Positions 1 to 9,647 of a stretch of DNA of 64,000 bases are shown here, one piece after another. The translations under genes were made by a program, and so were the position numbers. The notes under the pieces were generated by a model. The model did no database searches. It was not told the DNA's origin and saw only the letters and a program-made list of their open reading frames with translations. Every line of letters starts with the position of its first letter. Within the stretch, counting starts at the first letter, position 1. Origin of the DNA: Roseburia_C sp900315735 (GTDB lineage: Bacteria; Bacillota; Clostridia; Lachnospirales; Lachnospiraceae); the NCBI GenBank assembly GCA_052118425.1, contig JBQKHF010000017.1; one strand, written 5' to 3'.

Positions 1-544
1 TAAATATTAACTGATACTTCTCCGCAATTTTTTTCTTAATAACCGGAAATCGCTCTACAGCGATTCTGGTAAAAGTAATTAAATCATCATGTCCTAATGC
101 ACCTTTGTATAGAGAAGTAAATGGTGCTTCATTATATGAAATTCTATCAATATTTCTGTAAACCGTATCAACATCCAGACTTCCATATTTTTCTATATAT
201 CGTGCATTTCCTTCTGATATAGTTTGTTTCTGATCATGATTATCTATGCGATCTCTAATCTCCTTTTCATATGTCTCCCAATACAAATCTATAATATCTC
301 TATGTTTAAAAAAACTGCCCATGAAATCATTGATAAATTTGTGTATTGTTCCGAAATATACGTTACTTGTGTCTAAATCACGCCCCAATTCTTCAGCCGC
401 ACGATTTGTATATGTAATACACAAAATATTATCATTAGGGAATTGAAGCAAATGTCTTTCAACCTGTTCTCTAATCCATGTAGTTTTTCCACTTCCTGCG
501 GGGGCATTAACAAGATATATATTATTTTCTAATTCATTAACCAT
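1..544 (-). CDS. gajB: Gabija GajB-like UvrD/PcrA helicase, N-terminal part (cut by window edge)
   Basis: Reading leftwards from ATG at 544, the first 181 residues are open to the window edge. Walker A is NAPAGSGKT at about residues 12-20, followed by CITYTNRAAEEL (helicase motif Ia type) and FGTIHKF, all typical of UvrD/PcrA-like superfamily 1 helicases. The start is set by GGAGGG five bases upstream. The first 16 bp overlap the end of the OLD-family gene before it, so the two are probably translationally coupled. In Gabija, GajB is thought to sense DNA ends or nucleotide depletion and to activate or assist the GajA nuclease. The C-terminal helicase motifs lie outside the window, so helicase competence is unchecked. 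Confidence 0.82.
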   Translation of the reverse strand, partial: MVNELENNIYLVNAPAGSGKTTWIREQVERHLLQFPNDNILCITYTNRAAEELGRDLDTSNVYFGTIHKFINDFMGSFFKHRDIIDLYWETYEKEIRDRIDNHDQKQTISEGNARYIEKYGSLDVDTVYRNIDRISYNEAPFTSLYKGALGHDDLITFTRIAVERFPVIKKKIAEKYQLIF

Positions 545-2676
545 TCTAACCCTCCACGAATATAATCTGGTTCCATGATTTCAACATATTCATTCATTAT
601 TACAGAATACATAAAATCTGTCTTATTACCAGAAGATGCTTTCAGTATATCCCTTAATGTAATCTTATCATCGTCAGATATTTTTTTACCATTTATTTTT
701 ACAGGAATTGAATAATCCAATTTTGATTCCTTTCTTTTTTCCTTCCATTTTCCTACAGTCCATTCATGTGAGATATCTATTGAAAAATATTTACTTAACA
801 TTGCTTCTTCTAAAGTTCTTGAATACCCGTCTTTATTTGTCTGGAAACAAACATATATCAAATCATCATCCATAATATTCTCTTTTGCATCTTCCCAAGC
901 ATATAAATTTTCAACTGTAACTGGATTACCTTCATACTTGTCATTATAAAATTTCTTAATCGTTGCATTTGTTGTCTCTGACTTAGAAATATTTGGAACC
1001 AAAGTTTCGTCTTTCCCATAATCAATATCTGTAATAATTAAGGATTTAATCTTTAACAATTTAATAAGTGTTTCATAATTTTTTGCATAAGCACCACCCA
1101 CCTGAACATACGCAATATACTGTTGCTTTAACTTTTTATATTTTTCCAATGTTAGCAGTTTCCTAATATACAATCTTTCAGTATCCCCTTCATAAAAAAT
1201 TACTTTATCTGCAAAAATCACTTCCGAATAACCAATTTCAAAAAACCAGTCAAAAAATTTGGCTAATTCCTTATCCTCTAGTTCTTCTGAATTTTTTAAA
1301 TCCGACAAAATATCAGCCAGATCATATAATTCGCTATTAAAGTCTCCTGCACGCCTTATAACTCGTAAATGTTCAATACCTGCAACCCTCACCATCTCAT
1401 TTGAATGAGTAGTTATTAACCCCTGCATTCCTTCTTTATAATCCAGTAAATACTTAATAAACACTTGTTGCATTTGTGGATGCATATGAGATTCTGGCTC
1501 TTCTACAAAAAACATATTAATTTTTAATTTGTCAACATCTCTTTCATACTCCTTAAGTTGCAAATGTATATATATCAAATTGCTATATCCTAATCCCTGT
1601 GAAGATTCCCCTAAATAATATCCTCCCACATTGTAAGTTGCTGTAGTTATCCGCTGAAGAAATTCGCTGATATCTTCCTCTGTAACTTGCATATCTAACA
1701 TCAATTCTCCCGATTGTCCTCCATTAGTCTGCTCAAGAGCTTCAATAGTATCTTTCAAAGAGTTAAGAGATGTTTCTCTCACCGTCTTACCAATTTCTTT
1801 TTCTTGAATTGGCTTTAACAATTCATCGGGTAATCGTTCTATTAACTCCACCCATTTTTCGTCCTCTTTCAACATCTTAATCATTTGTTTACTGAGTAAA
1901 TGTGCATGATCTGTTTCTTCATCATCCAACGGTCTACTAGCTTTAATAAAACAAAAATGAAACAAATTTCTAAATTCATTAACATCATCAAATTTACACT
2001 TGTTCTCAAATGTCTTATCGCAGAAATAGCACACCGGAACAAGTGATTTCACATAAATGTTTACAATCATCTGCTTAAGATATCTTTCCTTCAGTTCCAC
2101 ATTATGCTTTTCTTCTTCCTTTGATTTTTCAGACAATTCTTTTATATCCTCTTCTATTTCCTCAAATCTATGCTTTAGCTTATTATATTGTTCAATTATC
2201 TCTTTAACAAATCTTCTTCTATTAATCTCGTATGTATACAAAAAATAAAATGAATGTTGATTTTCATCTAAGTCCATAATATAATCTGCAAACAGCTTTA
2301 TATCGTCAACTTCAGGATTATAACTAACATGTACTTTTATTTCCGTTGTATCAATCGTTATTCTAGACATACTTTCATCTTCTGGAATAATATTTTCCAC
2401 CAAGTCCTTTTCTACACTTTCAATGTTTTTTTTATAACCAAAAAAAGTTCTAAACATTGGATATACCATTTCTATCCAACTCTGCATATTAATAGCCGGA
2501 ATATCTGATTCACCATATTCCATTTTTTCTTTAGTAAAAATATTCTTTATCAAAGTAATTAATGATGTTTTACCACTATTATTCGCACCTGCTAAAACTG
2601 TAATTCCATCGTCAAAATTTATATTTGCATATTTGAATTGTCTGTAATTACTAACCGACATATTTACAATTTTCAT
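529..2676 (-). CDS. gajA: Gabija GajA-like OLD-family ATPase/TOPRIM nuclease
   Basis: 715 residues. The start is the ATG at 2676, six bases after AAGGAGG; an ATG two codons upstream abuts the same site and is less likely. An ABC-type ATPase comes first: Walker A GANNSGKT (30-37), signature SSQGLGY (358-364), Walker B MFFVEEPE (388-395) and switch His in TTHS (424). A TOPRIM nuclease follows, with the acidic residue in VIFYEGDTE (E496) and the DID pair at 550-552. Between Walker A and signature is a long insertion with a charged coiled coil (about 160-200) and C-x2-C...C (C216, C219, C227). The UvrD-like gene overlapping its 3' end identifies Gabija, in which GajA cuts phage DNA. It is longer than the roughly 580-residue founding GajA. 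A plain class 2 OLD pair is the alternative name. Confidence 0.82.
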   Translation of the reverse strand: MKIVNMSVSNYRQFKYANINFDDGITVLAGANNSGKTSLITLIKNIFTKEKMEYGESDIPAINMQSWIEMVYPMFRTFFGYKKNIESVEKDLVENIIPEDESMSRITIDTTEIKVHVSYNPEVDDIKLFADYIMDLDENQHSFYFLYTYEINRRRFVKEIIEQYNKLKHRFEEIEEDIKELSEKSKEEEKHNVELKERYLKQMIVNIYVKSLVPVCYFCDKTFENKCKFDDVNEFRNLFHFCFIKASRPLDDEETDHAHLLSKQMIKMLKEDEKWVELIERLPDELLKPIQEKEIGKTVRETSLNSLKDTIEALEQTNGGQSGELMLDMQVTEEDISEFLQRITTATYNVGGYYLGESSQGLGYSNLIYIHLQLKEYERDVDKLKINMFFVEEPESHMHPQMQQVFIKYLLDYKEGMQGLITTHSNEMVRVAGIEHLRVIRRAGDFNSELYDLADILSDLKNSEELEDKELAKFFDWFFEIGYSEVIFADKVIFYEGDTERLYIRKLLTLEKYKKLKQQYIAYVQVGGAYAKNYETLIKLLKIKSLIITDIDYGKDETLVPNISKSETTNATIKKFYNDKYEGNPVTVENLYAWEDAKENIMDDDLIYVCFQTNKDGYSRTLEEAMLSKYFSIDISHEWTVGKWKEKRKESKLDYSIPVKINGKKISDDDKITLRDILKASSGNKTDFMYSVIMNEYVEIMEPDYIRGGLEWLMN

Positions 2677-2760
2677 AGTCATCCTCCTTCGGTAACAAAG
2701 TTCTATTTCACCCATACATTAACTTAAGTATCTCAATAAATATAACATAATATCCTTACA

Positions 2761-2781
2761 ACATGGTCACTCTGACCATGT
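2761..2781. repeat. Hairpin abutting the stop codon, copy of an in-gene repeat
   Basis: Perfect 9-bp arms ACATGGTCA (2761-2769) and TGACCATGT (2773-2781) with a 3-bp centre touch the stop codon of the AlbA_2 gene. No T-run follows, so it is a poor terminator. The same TGGTCA/TGACCA words recur inside the gene at about 2968-3008. Confidence 0.6.
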
Positions 2782-4149
2782 TTACGAATAATACTTCTGC
2801 TTCTTACTTTTAGGTTTTTCCGGCTCAGTTCTCTTTAAAACACCCGTTTTGAGCATCTTATCTAGATAATGTCGTCTAAAATATGAACGCTCTAGATTAA
2901 ATTTTTTCATTATTTCACTTGCTGATTTAGGTTCTTTACAAAAATCAACTATCTGGCTTCTTATATCTTGGTCACTTTCTTGGTCACCCTGACCATGTTT
3001 CTGACCATTATCTCTTAGCAACTCCAAATACCTATCGCAAGCCTTGCACAACACCATAATCCCCGACTCATTAATCTCATACTCTGGCAATGGTCCATCG
3101 TACAATCCACAAGCTTCCTTAATCTTCTCAAAACCTCTGCCCCACGCCTCAATCATACCACTTTTGAAAAATACATTTGCAAGTTTTGGATTATATGGTT
3201 TGGAAGAATGCTTCATAAACAACTTGTCTGTAGAGTCTAGATTTGGCGGCATTTCTCCATCATTCCAAATGTATATCTTGTCCTCATATACACTAATCTG
3301 AATTGGGTTACAACTACTGTAATCCTTATGAACAATGGCATTTAACAAAATTTCCCTAAAGGCATCCTTATGAAACATAAATTGCTCCACCCTCTGAATC
3401 CCTTCATAATCAATCAGTGCCTTCAAATATTTTGTATAAACCAAGTCCACAGTCTTATCCACCTGCTCTATCAACGGACCATGTACTTCATCCTGATATA
3501 CCAGGTCTGAATCAGATTTCCCAAAATATCCAATTTTGATATAGGAACCTGTTACCCACTTCTCCGGATCTTTGTAAAAGGCAAGCATTGCTGCCCTTAT
3601 CAGATAACCATCCTCATCAATCAAATGTAAATTATCCATAAGAATAGCATCTTCTACACTTACTTCTTCTTTCGTAAGTCTGCCACGCTTTACCGCCTTT
3701 TCCTTAAATAACTGTATCGCATCCTGTTTCAAATCATTTACTGACAGTTTTGGTAACGGCACGCCGTCCCACGTTCTTCCCTGCGACTTTAACAAAGCTC
3801 TTTCTAATTCCTTTCCGGTTATTTCACGCATGGTACTTCCGGAACGATAGTAATATTTTCCACGAAAACTTATCAGTGATGGATATTTATCCACAACTAT
3901 CTGCAGATATTCCAATTCGCCTTTATACAACAAGTTTACATCCGCAATAATCCCCATTGTATCCGTGATTTTATTAGGAATACGTTCCAACAATTCTCTT
4001 GCATTATCAATGCCAACAACATTACCATCGTCATCCGTACCTATGTATATTGTTCCACCATAAGCATTGGCATATCCGCAAATCCATTTCAAATATTCAT
4101 CCTGCCAAGATTCCTTCCACTCTATAGATTGATGTTCTTTTTCTTTCAT
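2782..4149 (-). CDS. AlbA_2 (Schlafen-type) / ATPase-like protein with C-terminal winged helix
   Basis: 455 residues. The N-terminal part (EWKESWQDEYLKWICGYANA, then GGTIYIGTDDDGNVVG) is the AlbA_2/Schlafen-AlbA putative nucleic-acid-binding domain. The middle carries a GHKL/HATPase_c_4-like block, FREILLNAIVHKDY (about 270-285) followed by IYIWNDGEMP. A GQ/DQ-rich linker (KHGQGDQESDQD) leads to a winged-helix segment near residues 410-450. The family is usually annotated as predicted transcriptional regulator or RecG-like ATP-binding protein (COG2865); several members sit in defence islands, but no reaction is established. It lies between an ApeA-like HEPN gene and Gabija on the same strand, 65 bp after the former. 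The SD (GGTGA) is weak. A defence or regulatory role is inferred from context. Confidence 0.75.
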   Translation of the reverse strand: MKEKEHQSIEWKESWQDEYLKWICGYANAYGGTIYIGTDDDGNVVGIDNARELLERIPNKITDTMGIIADVNLLYKGELEYLQIVVDKYPSLISFRGKYYYRSGSTMREITGKELERALLKSQGRTWDGVPLPKLSVNDLKQDAIQLFKEKAVKRGRLTKEEVSVEDAILMDNLHLIDEDGYLIRAAMLAFYKDPEKWVTGSYIKIGYFGKSDSDLVYQDEVHGPLIEQVDKTVDLVYTKYLKALIDYEGIQRVEQFMFHKDAFREILLNAIVHKDYSSCNPIQISVYEDKIYIWNDGEMPPNLDSTDKLFMKHSSKPYNPKLANVFFKSGMIEAWGRGFEKIKEACGLYDGPLPEYEINESGIMVLCKACDRYLELLRDNGQKHGQGDQESDQDIRSQIVDFCKEPKSASEIMKKFNLERSYFRRHYLDKMLKTGVLKRTEPEKPKSKKQKYYS

Positions 4150-4214
4150 ATTGTCACCAACTTTCTCTCGTCTTATTTAGCCGTTTACCATACATAAAAT
4201 CTCTTTCAAAGTAA

Positions 4215-5636
4215 TTATTCATCTATTATAAAATTTTTATGAAATAGCTCGTTAATTGCCTTTTTTATTTTTATTTCCTCAAGTCCATAATATTTTAACT
4301 GCATAGCATATAAAATAATTTCAAGAAATACCAAATCCAACAATGATAATCCAACAAACTCCTTATCTAAATTTCCATGTGCAAAATTATTACGTTGCAA
4401 CGATAATCGTTCTCCCATTGAAGAATAATTCAATTCTTCACCATTCAAATCATATAAATGCTTACCAAACAAATTTATTACATTGGCAATATTCTTCCCA
4501 ACAAATGTAATCTTTCCACTCAACGGGCTGGAACCAATATTTTTTTGCAGATATTTATATATACTTCTAAGTTCTCCACTACTTTCATCAATCAAGCCTT
4601 GCAATATCTGACTAGCTTGTTTCTCTGCCTCTATTTTGTTTGCTTTTTTCTTTACTCCCTCAGGAAAAATTCGTCTAAATTCCCATTCAAACGCTGCCGT
4701 AATCATTACAAATCTCGCTGCATCAATATGACGACCAGCTTCATATGAATCCGGTAAATGTCTTAAATATATCGTATCCGAAGCAATATCAGATAAAATC
4801 TTACCTTCTTTCCCAGCAATATGACGTTGACTTATATAACGTCCATCTTTTATCGCCTTTTTTTCACATTGTTGATTGCTATCCCAAATCTGCATTTTAG
4901 CACAAATATGATATTTACCATTCTCCATTAACTCACTCAGTTCAACTGCATCAATAACAACATTTTTTCTATAACATAGGTATTGAATAAACAGCTTTGC
5001 TATGTTATATAATCGAAAAATAAATTCATAATCATCCGTAGGTTCAAACTCAAATATCATAATGGATGTCAATTTCAACGGTATATCTTGTATACCAACA
5101 CTCACTCGTCTACCAATACTAAAATGAACAGAAACTTCCTTATCTCCAACAATAAAATCACTTTTTTCTGTTGTCGTTTTTTCATATTCTATAGTTTTAA
5201 TAGAAACTATTCCTTTTTGTGATTTTTCAGCTTCATATTCTAATGAAAATGCTTGTCCTACCGAATGTATCGCATTAATTTCTGGTCCTGTAAATGCAAT
5301 TCTTGTAATCATCTTTTTTCTTGCATTAAACAAAATTGTAGCCATTACTGGGATAAGAAGTACCGAATTATAACTACTAATAGATGCTCCTTGTCTAGTT
5401 ATAAATATTATATTTTGATTTGTTTCATTAGTCACACCTTCTAAATATGGAACATCTATAGTTAATGGGTTACCTGTAGTGTAGACCCCCTTGAATAATT
5501 CATTCATTTTCCAATGCTGAACTTCTTCATTCTTATCGCTCGGCGGAATTAACCTAAGGTCCTGTTTATCAAAAACAAACTCAAAAACTATATCTTTGTA
5601 ATTTAATTTGCCAGAATATACATTTAATTCTTCCAA
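4215..5636 (-). CDS. ApeA-like HEPN-domain protein, candidate abortive-infection RNase
   Basis: 473 residues, TTG start at 5636 seven bases after a perfect GGAGGTGAT. The first ~250 residues look beta-rich and have no motif I recognise. The C-terminal third is helical and carries RNNFAH (R415-H420), the Rx4H signature of catalytically active HEPN RNases. The overall plan (beta-rich N-terminal sensor, C-terminal HEPN) and length resemble ApeA, a single-gene abortive-infection system thought to cleave tRNA. It sits about 100 bp after the type III restriction subunit and before the AlbA_2 gene. Defence function rests on the HEPN motif plus context; assignment to ApeA is inferred, and other Abi-type HEPN proteins are possible. 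Confidence 0.65.
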   Translation of the reverse strand: MEELNVYSGKLNYKDIVFEFVFDKQDLRLIPPSDKNEEVQHWKMNELFKGVYTTGNPLTIDVPYLEGVTNETNQNIIFITRQGASISSYNSVLLIPVMATILFNARKKMITRIAFTGPEINAIHSVGQAFSLEYEAEKSQKGIVSIKTIEYEKTTTEKSDFIVGDKEVSVHFSIGRRVSVGIQDIPLKLTSIMIFEFEPTDDYEFIFRLYNIAKLFIQYLCYRKNVVIDAVELSELMENGKYHICAKMQIWDSNQQCEKKAIKDGRYISQRHIAGKEGKILSDIASDTIYLRHLPDSYEAGRHIDAARFVMITAAFEWEFRRIFPEGVKKKANKIEAEKQASQILQGLIDESSGELRSIYKYLQKNIGSSPLSGKITFVGKNIANVINLFGKHLYDLNGEELNYSSMGERLSLQRNNFAHGNLDKEFVGLSLLDLVFLEIILYAMQLKYYGLEEIKIKKAINELFHKNFIIDE

Positions 5637-5736
5637 GCTATCACCTCCACATTAAATCACTGCGTTCATACTAATTCTATGTCAAATTTTTATCTCTACT
5701 CAACGTATTCTTCCATATTTGTAATGGAAATGTTGC

Positions 5737-7944
5737 TTACAGCTCCTCCTCCAATGGTTTCCACCGATCATCAGACATATCATCAACAAACTCCGTATTA
5801 TTGATATACAGCTCATCATCAATATCCCGCACAAATCCCCAGTGCAGGTTATATTTTTCTGCATACTCTTTGAATGCATTAAATTTGTTACCTATCTGCA
5901 AATCAATATTTTTACTATGACCGGATGCTTCACCGCCCTTTGTTTCGATAATCCAGTCTGTACCATCCTTCAAGTGAACAATGTAATCCGGATAAAACAA
6001 CCATTGTTTTAAAAAGGCATCTGTATATACGATAGAAAGATATTGCTGACCGGTATCACCGTTTTTATAAACCCATTCTACCGAATCATTTTTCTCACAA
6101 TAACGCTCAAATAACCTTTCTGGATGACTTCTAGTTTTGTCCGTAATAAATTCATTTGTATACTCTTTGTAAGCATTCATGCGCAGTAATTGACGATTCT
6201 TTACTTCGCTATACTTATATATTTCCATTTCCGGAATATGAAACTCTGAAGTTTTTGGATGAAGTACAAGTGTCATCTGCTTACCACCCATTTGAGCAGT
6301 TACATTCTTAAAATCCATTTTAAGCTGCTTTACATTGTTAATCACAAATGCATAAAAATCCGAATTCTCCAATTCAATTAACTTGTACTTTCTCTTTTTC
6401 CCCTTGCTAAACATTCTTCTAAGAATATTCTTTACTTTCTGAGACTGCATACCCGTAACCTTTTTAATCTCATCAACAGAGTGTAACAGGTAAATACCAT
6501 GTGTATGTGTATTCACGGTTGTCTTAATTTTGATTTTGTCTTCAGAATCACTTCGTGCGAGATCTTCTGTTGTTCTAAATATTCCCTGAAGAATTTTATT
6601 ATCAATTTCATGGCTAAAATTGTAACCGCCCGCTTCAAGATTTTCCTGATTTACCTTCTTATCAGAGCCCAAATGATACTTTTCCTTGAAATAAGCATAT
6701 ACTTTTTCTAACGTTTCACGTTCTCCAAGACCATCGAAGTCCAAATCTCGCATTTCTTTGGTGAGAGTAAAGTCTTTTGCTTCATCCCGAAGGAACAACC
6801 TACGTACCTGATATGCTTTATCAAGTGCAGACAACAATCCCATCTTGTATTGCGTATCCAATGTATAGATATAACAATAATCCAGAATATTAAGCCCATA
6901 ATGTTTGCCTTCCGGCATTCGACGTATTCTACCTATGGTTTGAATCTGAAAGTCCTCACTACCTCCTTCTCGTAATTTCACGAGAATCTTTGCTCTTGGA
7001 CAATCCCATCCAGTAGATATTGCCTGCTTCATTAACAGAAATGCTGGTGAACCATCCAACTTAGTCAAATCATCACTGACAATCTTCTCATCACTCATCC
7101 ATATATTGACCATACCATTATCGTATGTATATCCCATGCTGGCTAATTTTTCCTCAACCGCTTTGATTGTTTCCGGCTGTCCCATAGGAAACTGTATCAG
7201 CACAAGTGGTCTTACTTTGACGTCCAGTCTATTATATGCCTCTGCAATTTCTTTTCGTTTATCATCTGCCAAGTCCAGCAAATACTCATAATCATTTAAA
7301 ATTTCTTTACGCTCATCAACACCTTCATTGACATAAATTGCCCTGGTTATCAAACCTGCAGCAATAACATCTTCTTCACTAATTTCATAGTATTCCTGAT
7401 GTGGAACTTTATTTGCGGTAGCAGAAACACGAATAATGTTCTTAGCTGCAAATGCACTAATTACATCATCAGCCTTTTTCGTATTATTCAGGTGTTCTTC
7501 ATCGATAATCACTACAAATTCCGTTCCATCTTTGTGCGCTTCTGCAATCTTTTCAAATAAATTCGATCTTTCACTGTCTTTTAATGCAGTATTTCCTTTT
7601 TTCGTAACAAGCTCCCAGTTGATAAAAGTAACACTTCCCGGTTCAAATCCCGCCATCATAGAATACATAAGGTTTCTTGTATCTATATGCGGTGCCAACT
7701 CTTCCATTCTCTCTTTACTCTGTTCCTCAAGATTTCCTTTTCCCGGGCACAGCCATACAAAGGCTGTATTTTTGCTTGTATTTTTTAGGAACTCATCTAC
7801 ATATTTGATAAGTATGATTGTTTTTCCCGCACCGGTTGGCGCCTTCACGGTAATGACCTGTTTGCTGGTGGTTTCAACAGTTTTATCTATCAGATATTCC
7901 ACACATTGTGTCTGAAACTCATAATCTTTTATTTTTCCTACCAT
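5737..7944 (-). CDS. res: Type III restriction enzyme Res subunit
   Basis: 735 residues. Superfamily 2 helicase motifs: Walker A APTGAGKT (35-42), DEEH box VIIDEEH (145-151), SATA (174-177), and the QTIGRIRR motif VI near residue 335. A PD-(D/E)XK nuclease closes the protein: YPDYIV with D653, then IIETKG with E667 and K669. This is the standard Res layout, though shorter than the 900+ residues of EcoP15I Res. Res needs the Mod partner to find its asymmetric site and cuts some 25 bp away after ATP-driven communication between two sites. Its ATG overlaps the Mod stop by 7 bp, implying coupled translation and a Mod:Res complex. Confidence 0.92.
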   Translation of the reverse strand: MVGKIKDYEFQTQCVEYLIDKTVETTSKQVITVKAPTGAGKTIILIKYVDEFLKNTSKNTAFVWLCPGKGNLEEQSKERMEELAPHIDTRNLMYSMMAGFEPGSVTFINWELVTKKGNTALKDSERSNLFEKIAEAHKDGTEFVVIIDEEHLNNTKKADDVISAFAAKNIIRVSATANKVPHQEYYEISEEDVIAAGLITRAIYVNEGVDERKEILNDYEYLLDLADDKRKEIAEAYNRLDVKVRPLVLIQFPMGQPETIKAVEEKLASMGYTYDNGMVNIWMSDEKIVSDDLTKLDGSPAFLLMKQAISTGWDCPRAKILVKLREGGSEDFQIQTIGRIRRMPEGKHYGLNILDYCYIYTLDTQYKMGLLSALDKAYQVRRLFLRDEAKDFTLTKEMRDLDFDGLGERETLEKVYAYFKEKYHLGSDKKVNQENLEAGGYNFSHEIDNKILQGIFRTTEDLARSDSEDKIKIKTTVNTHTHGIYLLHSVDEIKKVTGMQSQKVKNILRRMFSKGKKRKYKLIELENSDFYAFVINNVKQLKMDFKNVTAQMGGKQMTLVLHPKTSEFHIPEMEIYKYSEVKNRQLLRMNAYKEYTNEFITDKTRSHPERLFERYCEKNDSVEWVYKNGDTGQQYLSIVYTDAFLKQWLFYPDYIVHLKDGTDWIIETKGGEASGHSKNIDLQIGNKFNAFKEYAEKYNLHWGFVRDIDDELYINNTEFVDDMSDDRWKPLEEEL

Positions 7945-9638
7945 AATTCTCCTACCTCCCTTAACTCAAAGTCAAAGTAGCAATCCGGGATAATCTTTGT
8001 ATTTATGTTTTGCAATAACTTCTCTTGGGATGTAGACAATAATACATCTTGATTGATAAATACCACTTCTATATCCTTGTATTCATCAAAATGTTTTTCA
8101 AATTCATCCATCTCATCGTCATCCATAATCATAATATACTTATGATTGTCAACTTTGACTCCATACTGTAACTGAATCATTTCCTTAGTGTGTTCCAAAA
8201 GGTCATCATAAATTTCTTCACTTTCTTTATCTACAAAATCTGTTTTGTAATATTTCAGATTGGCTGGTAATCCTTCTGAATATTGACTACCATCTGCTCG
8301 TTTTCCTGTTATAACGGTCTTCAAACGCTGATAGGTAACTTCTTCGCAAATGTTATTTTCATTATTCGTACATAAGATGAAATGGCGTTTTCCACCATCT
8401 TCCATATTTTTTTCTAAAACAGCCTGTCCAGTCGTACCACTACCTGCAAAAAAATCAAGTATTAATGCCTTTTTATTTTTTACACATGACAACAAAAATC
8501 TCATCAAACCTACTGGCTTGGAATATTGAAAAACTGTTTTACCATTAAACATTTTTTTAATATCTGCGGCAGCATTGGCATTCAAAATTGTAGTTATTAA
8601 ATTTTTGTAGGGTGCTGATTTTTCGATAGGTCTATTTTCGTTATCCACATTTAAATATATCTTATATCTTACAGCCCAACCATTTTCTTTCTTACTTGAT
8701 GGAGTTATGTCAATAAATCCATTCCTTATACCCCATTCTACTTTTTCTTTACTCCATTTCCATGTCCAGCCATCATTTTCAAAGTTCTTTCGTCCATTTG
8801 GATATATATCATCACCATTAGGCGACTTTATACTATAATTAAGTGTATCGCTATATCTAACACTTCCTCTATCTAACGAGTCATAATAAAATGGTCCTCT
8901 CTCATTAAAGTATTCATCCTTGTACCTATATCTTTTAGCATCAAATGCTTCATAATTTTTATCAAAAACAGAATCCATTACGGAGCAATCTTTTACATAT
9001 ACTAAAATGTATTCCGTTATTGTTGCAATTCCTTTAGCATCAGATGCTCCAGTCTTTTTTTGCCATATCAAATTAGTAACAAAGCATTGCTCTCCAAATA
9101 TTTCATCGCAAATCATTTTTAGCGGATAAAGTTCATTATCATCAATACTTATAAATATAATTCCCTCTGAGGATAATAACTTATGAGCCACCTTTAATCT
9201 GGACCACATAAATGATAACCACTTACTATTCTTGTATGAATCTAATTTATCAACAAATGTATCATCATACTTAAAGTCTTTGTTTCCCGTATTGTATGGT
9301 GGATCGATATATATCACATCAATCTTTCCTTTATGTGTCTTCTCCAATAATTTCAAAGAATGCAGATTATCTCCCTCCAAAAGAAAATTATACTGTTCAC
9401 TTTCCGGATTACCTACGATTTCCTTTTCCTCCACTTCTGTAAACACCGGAATATGTGTACGCATTTTTACATCCACTTCTTCTTCATGTTCTTCCCACAC
9501 AAGTCCATATTTTTTTGATGTCAATTCATTCTCTATCTGATTAATCGCAATCAATGATTCGTCATCACTATGCTGCTCCTTCAATGTTTCCAAAAATTTC
9601 AACATCTTCTCTCTTTTTATCTGTGATAAATTTGCCAT
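7938..9638 (-). CDS. mod: Type III DNA adenine-N6 methyltransferase Mod
   Basis: 566 residues. Catalytic motif IV DPPYNTG (D112-Y115) precedes the AdoMet-binding motif FFAGSGTTG (396-404), the beta-class order of type III Mod proteins. Between them lies the variable target-recognition region (about 190-350). AGGAGG precedes the ATG, and that SD overlaps the stop codon of the upstream helicase-nuclease gene. Mod methylates one strand of a 5-6 bp site and directs the adjacent Res subunit. The specificity cannot be read from sequence alone. Confidence 0.93.
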   Translation of the reverse strand: MANLSQIKREKMLKFLETLKEQHSDDESLIAINQIENELTSKKYGLVWEEHEEEVDVKMRTHIPVFTEVEEKEIVGNPESEQYNFLLEGDNLHSLKLLEKTHKGKIDVIYIDPPYNTGNKDFKYDDTFVDKLDSYKNSKWLSFMWSRLKVAHKLLSSEGIIFISIDDNELYPLKMICDEIFGEQCFVTNLIWQKKTGASDAKGIATITEYILVYVKDCSVMDSVFDKNYEAFDAKRYRYKDEYFNERGPFYYDSLDRGSVRYSDTLNYSIKSPNGDDIYPNGRKNFENDGWTWKWSKEKVEWGIRNGFIDITPSSKKENGWAVRYKIYLNVDNENRPIEKSAPYKNLITTILNANAAADIKKMFNGKTVFQYSKPVGLMRFLLSCVKNKKALILDFFAGSGTTGQAVLEKNMEDGGKRHFILCTNNENNICEEVTYQRLKTVITGKRADGSQYSEGLPANLKYYKTDFVDKESEEIYDDLLEHTKEMIQLQYGVKVDNHKYIMIMDDDEMDEFEKHFDEYKDIEVVFINQDVLLSTSQEKLLQNINTKIIPDCYFDFELREVGELW

Positions 9639-9647
9639 GATTTCCTC

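Noticed and set aside
529..4149. OLD plus AlbA_2 genes as a Septu, Thoeris or PARIS system
   Set aside because: The OLD gene overlaps a UvrD-like helicase gene, the Gabija arrangement; no HNH or SIR2 partner is present.
5737..9638. Methyltransferase/helicase pair as DISARM or BREX
   Set aside because: No DUF1998, PLD, PglZ or BrxC-like genes; motif order and PD-(D/E)XK end match type III Mod/Res.
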